Of a stretch of 53,891 bases of DNA, positions 23,840 to 31,583 are shown in pieces. Position numbers and translations under genes: made by a program. Source of the stretch: an uncultured Clostridia bacterium (GTDB lineage Bacteria > Bacillota > Clostridia > Saccharofermentanales > DTU023); assembly GCA_946220865.1 (NCBI GenBank), contig CAMJYM010000012.1, forward strand, positions 1 through 53,891. The letters run 5' to 3'. How positions within the stretch are numbered: position 1 is the stretch's first letter; every line of letters begins with the position of its first letter. The notes beneath the pieces are model-generated. The model was not told the origin of the DNA. It was given only the letters and a program-made list of their open reading frames with translations, and did no database searches.

Positions 23840-24949
23840 ATGACGCAAGTTAACGGGCAGCAGCACACAGACTCATTGGTGCAAAGCACTACGCCACCCA
23901 CAGACTCATCGCTGCAAAGCACAATGCAGCACAAAGACGCATCGCTGCAAAGCGATACGCCCCACACAGACCCGAAGCTCAATCTACAGGCCAATCAAGC
24001 CAGTGGCATGTTTCATTTGCCTCCGACAAAAGCTCAGCGAAACATCAAGAATACGGATCGTTTTGCCCGTGGCTGCTTTACGGTCGCCGGTTGGCTCGCC
24101 GGGCTGATGATCATTCTGATATTTTTCTTCGTGGCCAGCCGCGGCATTCGGGTGTTTTTGCCCTCATATGGAGCAGAGCAGCAAAACATCTGGGACTTCC
24201 TGCTGGGTATGCGCTGGCGCGCGGATAATCAGGTTTATGGCGTGGCCTTCATTATTGTGAACACTTTGGTCAGTGCTTTTGGTGCGGCTCTGCTGTCTTT
24301 TCCGCTCTCTGTCGTTACGGCGCTGATGATTACCCGTATGGCCCCGCCGCGTGTGGGCACCCTCCTGACCACAGTGGTAGAAGTGCTGGCGTCCATTCCC
24401 TCAGTGGTTTTCGGCGTCTTTGCATCAGCCGTCATCACACGCTTTGTCGATTCTCTGGCTGGCCTTTTCGGGCAGACGACAGCGGGTGGTAATGCCATGC
24501 TGACCACGATGATTTTGCTGGCCATGATGATTTTTCCAACCATGACCGATATTGCCATCGTCGCGATTCAGGCTGTGCCGGATTCTTTAATTCAGGCTTC
24601 GCTGGCTGTGGGGGCAACGACCATGCAGACCAATTACAAAATGATCCTGCGCGCGGCGCGTTCGGGGATTTTCAGCGGACTGGTGCTGGGCCTGGGACGA
24701 GCCTTCGGTGAAGCGACGGCCGTTTCCATGGTGGCGGGCAATGCTTACACAGGGCCGAGCGTCAATCTTTTCGAATCAACGCGTACCTTGACATCGACCA
24801 TGCTGACGGGACTGAAAGAAACGACCGGTCTGGATTATGACATTCGTTTTTCCGTAGGCATTGTCCTGATGATCCTCATTCTCATCACCAACAGCATGAT
24901 CTTCCTGATTAAGCGAAAAGTGGGAGGAGGCAGTGAACATGAGCAGTAG
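23840..24949 (+). CDS. pstC: Phosphate ABC transporter permease PstC
   Basis: 369 residues. The first 75 residues are a hydrophilic extension with an 11-residue repeat (TDSLVQSTTPP, TDSSLQSTMQH, KDASLQSDTPH) encoded by a 33-bp tandem repeat at 23867-23965. Six predicted membrane helices follow, with the ATPase-coupling loop GLGRAFGEATAVSMVAGN about 70 residues before the end. PstC and PstA form the channel of the high-affinity phosphate importer. No pstS-like binding protein gene lies upstream or downstream, although pstS usually heads this operon. ATG at 23840 with GAGG six bases upstream. The 3' end overlaps pstA by 11 bases. Confidence 0.92.
   Translation: MTQVNGQQHTDSLVQSTTPPTDSSLQSTMQHKDASLQSDTPHTDPKLNLQANQASGMFHLPPTKAQRNIKNTDRFARGCFTVAGWLAGLMIILIFFFVASRGIRVFLPSYGAEQQNIWDFLLGMRWRADNQVYGVAFIIVNTLVSAFGAALLSFPLSVVTALMITRMAPPRVGTLLTTVVEVLASIPSVVFGVFASAVITRFVDSLAGLFGQTTAGGNAMLTTMILLAMMIFPTMTDIAIVAIQAVPDSLIQASLAVGATTMQTNYKMILRAARSGIFSGLVLGLGRAFGEATAVSMVAGNAYTGPSVNLFESTRTLTSTMLTGLKETTGLDYDIRFSVGIVLMILILITNSMIFLIKRKVGGGSEHEQ
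23867..23965 (+). repeat. 33-bp coding tandem repeat in the pstC N-terminal extension
   Basis: Three in-frame 33-base units, each carrying a CTGCAAAGC-like core (GTGCAAAGC in the first) and encoding (T/K)D(S/A)(L/S)(V/L)QS plus four variable residues. It lies outside the conserved permease domain, so it is unlikely to matter for transport. Confidence 0.7.
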
Positions 24950-26165
24950 AAGAAAGCTGAGCGACCGCGGCCTGCTCCTGATGAGCTGGATTTTTTCCGC
25001 AATTTCCGTGGCAGTGCTGGTGGTCATTCTGGCTTATATTTTCCGAACTGGCTGGTCTGTCCTCAGTCCGGATTTCATAAAAAATAATTATCTCTCCGAC
25101 AGTTTCTATGCGCTGCTGGAAGAGGCAACGGCAGGCGATTTTACGGCTCCGGCGGAGCTTCCCGAAGGAGCGGCTTTCTCGAAAAAATTCGGCTTTGCGC
25201 TGAGCGACGCGAAGGATAAACAGAATAATGACGTGACTCAGCTCGTTTATCTGGATCCCCAAAGCCCTCTGAATGCTGGGGTCATGGATTCGGCTGGGGT
25301 CGACCTTGCCCAGAAGGGCGAGGCTATTCACCCCCCGGAAGGTCTCATTATCGACAGAATCCTTTATTTGGATGCACAGGGTGAGAAGGGAGAGGTCGGC
25401 TCCAAAAAACAGATGGACGCCCAAAATGCCATCGACTTGCTCGATGAAGAGGCCGCAAGCCTGCTTAAATACCATGGACTGACGATGGGCGGCGGCATTC
25501 GCGGTTCTCTCCTGACAACCCTGATCCTGATTGTGCTCACGCTGGTGATCGCCATTCCCCTGGGCATCGCGGCCGCGGTCTGGCTCAACGAGCTGGCGCC
25601 GAAAAATAAGACCACAGCCCTCCTGCGCACGGGAGTGGATATGCTTTCCGGCGTGCCTTCCATCATTTTTGGCCTCATGGGCATGACCATGCTTTTTGAG
25701 ATCACGAGACTTTTTGGCATCAAGGAACAGAGTATTGTTCTCGGTGCCCTGACCATGTCGGTGGTTCTGCTGCCGCTGGTCATTCGACAGACAGAGGAAG
25801 CCCTGAAAACAGTGCCGGTTTCCATGCGAATGGGTTCACTCTCGTTGGGAGCTTCAAGGACGCAGACGATTTTCCATGTGGTCCTGCCTCAGGCCCTGCC
25901 CGGCATCGTCACCGCAGTGCTGCTCTCGATGAGCCGCATTATCGGCGAATCCGCGGCGCTCATCTATACCATGGGAACAGCCATTGTCGATCATCCTCAG
26001 CTGCATCGTGGAGCGACGACGCTGGCCCTGCATATCTGGAAAGTCATGAGCGGCGAGCAGCCTGATTTCCAAATGGCCGCCGGAATCTCCATTGTCATTC
26101 TCGTGATGGTCCTGTTCATGAATTTAGGTACGCGTCTGCTTCTCCGGCGTTTCCGGAGAAATTAG
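24939..26165 (+). CDS. pstA: Phosphate ABC transporter permease PstA with an unusual extracytoplasmic insertion
   Basis: 408 residues; PstA is usually about 280-300. The first helix (about 10-38) is followed by roughly 125 hydrophilic residues (48-175) before the five-helix permease core starts at GGGIRGSLLTTLILI. The coupling loop MSRIIGESAALIYTMG is intact. By the positive-inside rule the insertion should lie outside the membrane. Its sequence (LDPQSPLNAGVMDSAGV, LIIDRILYLDAQGE) has a faint PDZ-like flavour, but I do not assign it. The start is ATG 24939, eight bases after GGGAGGAGG; the GTG at 24933 is too close to that site. pstC overlaps it; pstB begins 157 bases after its stop, beyond a repeat. 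Confidence 0.9.
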   Translation: MSSRRKLSDRGLLLMSWIFSAISVAVLVVILAYIFRTGWSVLSPDFIKNNYLSDSFYALLEEATAGDFTAPAELPEGAAFSKKFGFALSDAKDKQNNDVTQLVYLDPQSPLNAGVMDSAGVDLAQKGEAIHPPEGLIIDRILYLDAQGEKGEVGSKKQMDAQNAIDLLDEEAASLLKYHGLTMGGGIRGSLLTTLILIVLTLVIAIPLGIAAAVWLNELAPKNKTTALLRTGVDMLSGVPSIIFGLMGMTMLFEITRLFGIKEQSIVLGALTMSVVLLPLVIRQTEEALKTVPVSMRMGSLSLGASRTQTIFHVVLPQALPGIVTAVLLSMSRIIGESAALIYTMGTAIVDHPQLHRGATTLALHIWKVMSGEQPDFQMAAGISIVILVMVLFMNLGTRLLLRRFRRN

Positions 26166-26207
26166 CTGGCTGGGATAAGCTCGCTTACAGAAGCGCAGGG
26201 ATGACTT

Positions 26208-26325
26208 TAGTCCAGCCCAAAGATGAAAAGAATCGCGGGTTAATAAATTTTGTCCAGCCCAATGATGAAAAGAAAAAAAGGTTATCTAGTCCAGTCCACA
26301 GATGGAAAGGAAACAAGGGTTTATG
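26208..26325 (+). repeat. Three decaying tandem copies of the pstB translation-initiation region
   Basis: GTCCAG(C/T)CCA begins units at 26210, 26252 and 26289 (periods 42 and 37). Each continues GATG(A/G)AAAG followed by a purine run and G-rich GGTT. In the third unit GGAAAGGAAACAAGGGTTT directly precedes the pstB ATG at 26323 and supplies its ribosome-binding site. The first unit carries TAATAA where the start should be and the second GTTATC, so they look like dead copies. The repeat fills the pstA-pstB gap. Confidence 0.6.
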
Positions 26326-27261
26326 AATGAAGAAAAGCAGATAGACCTGAAACAAGCCCTCAAGACTTCAAACTCAGAAGGGCCTGCATCAGAAGCGGCA
26401 GCAGAGCTTCGGTCAACGGATCCTCAGGCGACTGAGCTCCGGCCAGAGGAGCCTAAGGTGGCGGAGCCCCGGCGAGTGGAGCCTCAGGAGGCAAAGACCC
26501 AGCAGGCCGCGATCATGGCGGACGTGAAGAATCTGGAACTGTACTACGGAGATTTCCACGCGCTGAAAGATATCAACATTACCATTCCTGAACGCCAGGT
26601 TACCGCCTTTATCGGACCTTCCGGCTGCGGTAAATCCACGCTGCTGCGTTGCTTTAACCGAATGAACGATCTCATTGAAAGCTGTCATATCCAGGGAGAA
26701 ATCCACATTAAAGGTAGGAATATCCTCAGTTCGGAAACGGATGTGGTGACGTTGCGCACCCATGTCGGCATGGTTTTTCAGCAACCCAACCCCTTCCCCA
26801 TGAGTATCTACGACAATATTGCGTACGGCCTGCGCTGTCAGGGAATTCGTGATAAACAGCTGATCGCGGAGCGGGTGGAAAGCTCGCTTAAAAAAGCGGC
26901 TCTTTGGGAAGAGGTCAAAGATCACCTGAATCGCTCGGCAACCCGACTTTCCGGAGGACAGCAACAGAGACTTTGTATTGCCCGGGCCATAGCCCTGCAG
27001 CCGACACTCCTGCTCATGGATGAACCGACATCGGCGCTTGACCCGATGGCCACCTCGAAAATCGAAGATCTGGTCGAAGAATTGAAAACGGACTATACCA
27101 CCATCATCGTGACCCACTCGATGAGTCAGGCCGCCCGCGTCAGCGACCGTACCGCCTTCTTTTTGCTTGGCGAAATTGTGGAAACAGGCAACACCGAACA
27201 GATTTTCCACAAGCCGGAGGATCCACGCACAGAAGCTTATATCAGCGGCAAGTTTGGTTGA
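26323..27261 (+). CDS. pstB: Phosphate ABC transporter ATPase PstB
   Basis: 312 residues from the ATG at 26323; typical PstB is about 250. The extra N-terminal 65 residues are hydrophilic with a 10-residue repeat (ELRSTDPQAT, ELRPEEPKVA, EPRRVEPQEA). The ATPase begins near MADVKNLELYYGDFHALKDI: Walker A IGPSGCGKSTLLRCFNRMND (the FNRMND tail is PstB-specific), Q-loop VFQQPNPFPMSIYDN, signature LSGGQQQRLCIARA, Walker B LLLMDEPTSALDP. It energises phosphate import through PstCA. An in-frame ATG at 26302 lies before the ribosome site and is less likely. phoU follows about 100 bases downstream. Confidence 0.93.
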   Translation: MNEEKQIDLKQALKTSNSEGPASEAAAELRSTDPQATELRPEEPKVAEPRRVEPQEAKTQQAAIMADVKNLELYYGDFHALKDINITIPERQVTAFIGPSGCGKSTLLRCFNRMNDLIESCHIQGEIHIKGRNILSSETDVVTLRTHVGMVFQQPNPFPMSIYDNIAYGLRCQGIRDKQLIAERVESSLKKAALWEEVKDHLNRSATRLSGGQQQRLCIARAIALQPTLLLMDEPTSALDPMATSKIEDLVEELKTDYTTIIVTHSMSQAARVSDRTAFFLLGEIVETGNTEQIFHKPEDPRTEAYISGKFG

Positions 27262-27364
27262 TGCATACAAGCCTGCACAAGGTTTTAGTGTTTAATGTTG
27301 AAGATATATTTTTATTTAAGCGTTAAACAAATATAATGTGAAAAGAGCCGGAAAGGATTTTCAT

Positions 27365-28024
27365 ATGGCACAGCGAAAAGAATATACGAGGGAACTCGAA
27401 GAACTTCATGAGAGTATGATCCGCCTGGGTTCGCGCGTTGAAACGGCCCTGGATCTGGCTGCTCAGGCCGTAAAGACCTGTGATGAAAAAATTTGCAGAC
27501 AGGTCATCGAGGGTGACGATGAGATTGACCTTCTCACGGAGATTATCGATCAAAACTGCGTCTTACTGATTGCCCGGCAACAGCCCGTGGCCAGCGACCT
27601 CCGGGATATCACCAGTGATCTCAAACTGGTGGCGGATCTGGAGAGAATGGCCGATCATGCCGAAGATATCTGTGAGCATGTGTTGCACATCAGGGAAGGT
27701 CAGCAGGGCGTTTCAGCCCCGGCCAGGCTGCTGCAGATGTTTCAGGCCTGCAAAAACATGACGGCCCGCTCGCTCGATGCCTATGTCACCCGCAGCCGCG
27801 AGCAGGCGCAAAAAGTTTTGTGCATGGATGAGGAAGTGGATGAGCTTTATCATGAGCTGCGCCAGGAAATTCCGGAATTGATGCGCGAGCAGCCAGAGCT
27901 TATTGACACTTATATTGAGTGGCTCATGATCGCCAAGCATATCGAACGCTTTGCCGATCATGCGGAAAATGTTGCGGAATGGGTGATTTACTATCTTGAC
28001 GGCAAGTTTGATATTCATGGCTGA
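27365..28024 (+). CDS. phoU: Phosphate-specific transport regulator PhoU
   Basis: 219 residues, standard length, made of two PhoU three-helix repeats. The metal-binding signatures are visible: ASDLRDITSDLKLVADLERM in the first half and KHIERFADHAENVAEWVIY in the second. PhoU links the Pst transporter to the PhoR kinase and damps phosphate-starvation signalling. ATG at 27365 with GGAAAGGA seven bases upstream; the reading frame extends 27 bases further but lacks a better start. TATAAT at 27332-27337 could be a -10 box, but no convincing -35 is present, so a separate phoU promoter remains uncertain. Confidence 0.95.
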   Translation: MAQRKEYTRELEELHESMIRLGSRVETALDLAAQAVKTCDEKICRQVIEGDDEIDLLTEIIDQNCVLLIARQQPVASDLRDITSDLKLVADLERMADHAEDICEHVLHIREGQQGVSAPARLLQMFQACKNMTARSLDAYVTRSREQAQKVLCMDEEVDELYHELRQEIPELMREQPELIDTYIEWLMIAKHIERFADHAENVAEWVIYYLDGKFDIHG

Positions 28025-28121
28025 AATAAGATGATATTTATGACTGAAAGCGACACTTTTAAGCCCATATTTGAAATACACATTTTGATACCCAGTGCTG
28101 AAAGAAACGGGGGGACAATGC

Positions 28122-28958
28122 ATGGCCAGACCGCTGATTCTGATCGTGGAAGATGAGCGGAGTATCGCTGAGCTTTTGGAGTTTAACCTCCAGAATGAGG
28201 GCTATGCCTGCCGGAGTTTCGGCAGCGGTCGGGAGCTTTTTGCGGCTCTTCAGGAAGTGAAGAGCAGCCCTGTCAGTCTTTTTATTCTGGACATCATGCT
28301 GCCCGATATGGATGGTTTTGAAATCTGCCGCCGCCTGCGTGCCGATGAAGCTTTTACTCAGAGCGCCGTCCTGATGCTGACGGCCCGCAGCAGTGAGGAT
28401 GATAAGGTGCGCGGTCTGGAGAGCGGGGCGGATGACTATCTGACCAAACCTTTCGGCATTCGCGAATTCCTGGCCCGGGTGAGGGCCTTGCTGCGTCGCA
28501 GCAGTCGCCATAGCCAGAACGGAGAAAACCCCGCCGGGCTGTCTGCGCCGGACTCAGCTCGCTTTGCAGCTTCCTTTGCCGCCTCTTCGCAGGAAACATC
28601 CCCAGGCTCAGCCTCTGGCGCAGCCGCTTTTACGGCTGAGGAGGATCGACGGAACCAGATTGCCTGTGGCGATCTCCTGCTGGATGACGCGAGACATCTT
28701 GTGTTTAAAGGCGAGGAAGAGCTGGAAATGACCAACCGCGAATACGAGCTGCTGAAATTTCTCATGCTGCACCGGGGCAATGCCTACAGCCGCGATGATC
28801 TGCTCAACTATGTCTGGGGCTATGACTACAGCGGAGAAACACGCACGGTGGATGTGCATATCCGCCAGCTCAGGCGCAAGATTGAAGATAACAGCTCTCA
28901 GCCGGCCTTCATTGAAACAGTGAGGGGCTATGGCTACCGTTTCCGCGATGTCGATTGA
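28122..28958 (+). CDS. phoP: PhoB/PhoP-type response regulator
   Basis: 278 residues. The receiver domain (1-120) has the acidic pocket VEDE, the phosphoacceptor in LFILDIMLPDMDGFEICRRL and the Lys in YLTKPF. The C-terminal winged-helix DNA-binding domain ends with TVDVHIRQLRRKIEDN and TVRGYGYRF. The linker is unusually long (about 55 residues), Ala/Ser-rich and repeat-like (ARFAASFAASSQE, SASGAAAF), where homologues have about 10-15. This should loosen the coupling between the two domains. ATG at 28122 with GGGGGGA six bases upstream. PhoR follows 27 bases downstream; the neighbourhood identifies it as the phosphate regulator. Confidence 0.92.
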   Translation: MARPLILIVEDERSIAELLEFNLQNEGYACRSFGSGRELFAALQEVKSSPVSLFILDIMLPDMDGFEICRRLRADEAFTQSAVLMLTARSSEDDKVRGLESGADDYLTKPFGIREFLARVRALLRRSSRHSQNGENPAGLSAPDSARFAASFAASSQETSPGSASGAAAFTAEEDRRNQIACGDLLLDDARHLVFKGEEELEMTNREYELLKFLMLHRGNAYSRDDLLNYVWGYDYSGETRTVDVHIRQLRRKIEDNSSQPAFIETVRGYGYRFRDVD

Positions 28959-28985
28959 GCTTTTCGCATATTCTGGGAGGACCTT

Positions 28986-30743
28986 ATGTTTAAGCGCTTG
29001 TCTCTGACCCTGGTCATCATCCTTCTGATATCCATGTGTATTACGGCAGGCGTGGCGCTCAATGAAATTCATGTATCCATCCGCGAGCGTTTCAAAAATA
29101 CCCTGCAGCTTTCGGCCATCTGGATGCGGGAGGAATGGCCTGAAGAAGAAGCCCCGGATCGCACTGCGGCTCGTCTGAGGGAGAAAGTCCAGGAAGATTT
29201 CGGACTTCCCCTGCGCATTACCATTATTCGTCCCGACGGGCAGGTGAGCTACGACAATGAGGCCGACGCGGCGAAGATGAACCAGCACGATCAGCGCCCG
29301 GAAGTGGTCGCTGTGCTTGGCGGCAAGGCTTTTGCTGAGGATGTACGCTTTTCCGTCTCCACCGGTTTGGATATGATGTACGGCGCGATCATGGATGAGA
29401 CACATGATGCGGTGATTCGTCTCTCTCTGCCTCTGCCCCTGCGTGAGCAGGTCTTTCTCCGCTTCTCCTCGAAAATTCTCTGGGTGCTCGCTTTTTTCCT
29501 TTTGTTTTCCGTGGGCGCGGCAGCCTTTCTTACCCGGCGCTATACCCGGCCGCTGGACGCGCTCTGTCATGAAGCCACGCGCATGGGCGAGGGAGACTAC
29601 AGTGCGCGCATACCAGCGAGCAACGGCAAGGATTTTCGGGAAATTCGCCAGCTCAGCACGGCCTTCAATGAGATGGCCGATTCCCTGCAGGAGCAGCAGC
29701 TGGAGATGGAGGATAAAAATGCCCGCCTGAACGCTATCCTCAACGCGATGATGGATCCTTTGTTGCTCGTCGACAGAGGTCACTGCCTGCGCTATGTCAA
29801 TGAAGAGGCCAAAAGCGTTTTCGGTCGTTCGATTGACCCGGAAGAGCACGCCTATCCTCAGCTCCTGCTGACGCACTCCGATGGGATTGACGAATGGGTG
29901 AGCCGCAGCATACAGGAAGAAAAAGATCTGGAGACGCGCCTGAGCGTGAAAACGCTGAGTGGGGAAAGGCATTTCCGCAGCCAGTTTTCACCGATTTCCG
30001 TGGGTGGCCAGGTGCTCGGTGTCGTCGTCGCCCTGCACGATCTTTCCGCGGAGGAAGAGGCAGCCATCTACCGCAGAGATTTTGCGGCTAATGTCAGTCA
30101 CGAATTGAAAACGCCCCTCACTTCCATACGGGGTTTTCTCGAAACTCTGCGTGCAGGGGAGGATTTGCCGCAGGAAACGCGTCAGCGCTTTTATGACATT
30201 ATGGATGTGGAGAGCATTCGGCTGGAAAATCTCATCAACGATATTCTCTCTCTCTCCGAAATTGAGCAGGGTGAAGTGAAGCAGAAAGAATCCTTTGATC
30301 TGCGCGAAGTCGTCGATGAAGTCCTGGTTCTGCTCGATGATAAGGCCTCGGCGCGTAAGACGGTTCTGCTCAGCGATCCTGTGGATGAGCCTTTAGCCGT
30401 TTCGGCAGACCGGGATCACATTAAGCAGATTTTAATCAATCTCATCGACAATGCCATCAAATATGGCCGTGAGAGGGGCCGGGTCATGGTTTCCACCCAT
30501 CGTGATGAGGAAGATCAGGTGGTCATCGAAGTGACAGATGACGGCCCCGGCATCCCTTATGAAAATCAGAAACGCATTTTTGAGCGTTTTTATCGGGTGG
30601 ATAAGGGGCGTTCCCGCGAGCTTGGCGGCACCGGACTCGGACTTTCCATCGTTAAGCACCTGGCTCAGCTCTACCATGGAGAGGCTACCCTGAGCAGTGT
30701 TCCGGGTCAGGGTTCCAGCTTTAAAGTGACCCTGGAGATCTGA
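28986..30743 (+). CDS. phoR: PhoR-type sensor histidine kinase
   Basis: 585 residues. A first membrane helix at about 8-28 is followed by an extracytoplasmic domain of about 130 residues, then a second helix near 160-182, HAMP (RRYTRPLDALCHEATRMGEG), a PAS domain (about 245-355), the HisKA dimerisation helix with phospho-acceptor in NVSHELKTPLTSIRGFLETL, and a HATPase domain with N-box NLIDNAIKYG, DDGPGIP and GGTGLGLSIVKH. It phosphorylates the PhoP-type regulator encoded just upstream in response to phosphate limitation relayed by Pst/PhoU. ATG at 28986 with GGGAGGA upstream. All catalytic boxes are intact. Confidence 0.93.
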   Translation: MFKRLSLTLVIILLISMCITAGVALNEIHVSIRERFKNTLQLSAIWMREEWPEEEAPDRTAARLREKVQEDFGLPLRITIIRPDGQVSYDNEADAAKMNQHDQRPEVVAVLGGKAFAEDVRFSVSTGLDMMYGAIMDETHDAVIRLSLPLPLREQVFLRFSSKILWVLAFFLLFSVGAAAFLTRRYTRPLDALCHEATRMGEGDYSARIPASNGKDFREIRQLSTAFNEMADSLQEQQLEMEDKNARLNAILNAMMDPLLLVDRGHCLRYVNEEAKSVFGRSIDPEEHAYPQLLLTHSDGIDEWVSRSIQEEKDLETRLSVKTLSGERHFRSQFSPISVGGQVLGVVVALHDLSAEEEAAIYRRDFAANVSHELKTPLTSIRGFLETLRAGEDLPQETRQRFYDIMDVESIRLENLINDILSLSEIEQGEVKQKESFDLREVVDEVLVLLDDKASARKTVLLSDPVDEPLAVSADRDHIKQILINLIDNAIKYGRERGRVMVSTHRDEEDQVVIEVTDDGPGIPYENQKRIFERFYRVDKGRSRELGGTGLGLSIVKHLAQLYHGEATLSSVPGQGSSFKVTLEI

Positions 30744-30837
30744 GTTTTCCCCTTCGGCTTGCGGGAGCGCTCTGAACTGCTTATGCTTGTTTCAGGCAAC
30801 AAACGTTTGAGTATAAGTTGGAAGGGTGAGGGCGTGC

Positions 30838-31461
30838 ATGCAAGAGCTGAGCTTTAATGAATACCCGGAGGCCTGGCAGGGCTTTTTACAGGCCTGTCAG
30901 AGCTGTAAAGCCTGCGAGCTCTGGAAAAGCCGCAGGGAAATCGTCGTGTACCGGGGGAGCCTGGAGGCTCCGTTGATGATTATCGGCGAAGGTCCCGGCA
31001 GGGAAGAAGACCTGCAGGGTAAGCCCTTTGTGGGACGTTCCGGTCGGCTTCTGGACGATGCCCTTGAAGCCTTGGAATTTCCGGAAACGTCTTATCATAT
31101 CTGCAATATCGTAAAATGTCGTCCGCCCGAAAATCGCGCTCCGCTTGAAGAGGAGGCGCTTGCCTGCAGACGCCTGCTTTCCGCCCAGTTCTCCCTGGTC
31201 AAACCCCGCTTTGTCCTGCTTTGCGGAGCAACGGCCTTCCATTATTTTACGGGAAGGAAAGATCCCATCACCCGCGCGCGCGGCATTTTTATTGAAAGCA
31301 AAGGCATAGAGGTTCTGCCGACCTTTCATCCGGCCTATATCCTGCGCAATATGAATAAGCGCGATGAACTCTGGCAGGACCTGGCGCTCATGCGGGCCAA
31401 AATGTGCGAAAGGGGAGAACTCCCTCCGCTGCGCCATCCTCTGGAGCGCGCTGGAAACTGA
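30838..31461 (+). CDS. Family 4 (iron-sulfur) uracil-DNA glycosylase
   Basis: 207 residues. It shows the family 4 motif IGEGPGREEDLQGKPFVGRS, the C-terminal HPAYILRN motif, and four cysteines positioned to bind a [4Fe-4S] cluster (CKAC near the N-terminus; CNIVKC followed by C in EEEALACRRLL). It removes uracil from DNA, starting base excision repair. The ATG at 30838 has GAGGG six bases upstream; an in-frame GTG at 30826 has no spaced ribosome site. It is followed at short distance by uvrB, a repair pairing. Its 3' side holds a degenerate tandem repeat. Confidence 0.9.
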   Translation: MQELSFNEYPEAWQGFLQACQSCKACELWKSRREIVVYRGSLEAPLMIIGEGPGREEDLQGKPFVGRSGRLLDDALEALEFPETSYHICNIVKCRPPENRAPLEEEALACRRLLSAQFSLVKPRFVLLCGATAFHYFTGRKDPITRARGIFIESKGIEVLPTFHPAYILRNMNKRDELWQDLALMRAKMCERGELPPLRHPLERAGN

Positions 31462-31489
31462 GCCTGAGCAGCCCGCGGAAGCCTGCCGT

Positions 31490-31550
31490 GAAATCCGGCG
31501 GAAAACTAACGAAAATCCGGCGGAGAATCTGGTAGAAAATCCAGCAGGGC
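31490..31550 (+). repeat. Degenerate tandem repeat between the glycosylase gene and uvrB
   Basis: Three units beginning GAAA(A)TCC(G/A)GC(G/A)G at 31490, 31511 and 31535 (21, 24 and 16 bases). It starts 29 bases after the glycosylase stop and ends 34 bases before the uvrB TTG. Confidence 0.6.
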
Positions 31551-31583
31551 TCAGGCAGAAAAGAAGAAAGGTCACAGGATTCC

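Noticed and set aside
27302..27337. Separate phoU promoter
   Set aside because: TATAAT is present at 27332-27337, but no -35 at suitable spacing and no TG extension could be found.
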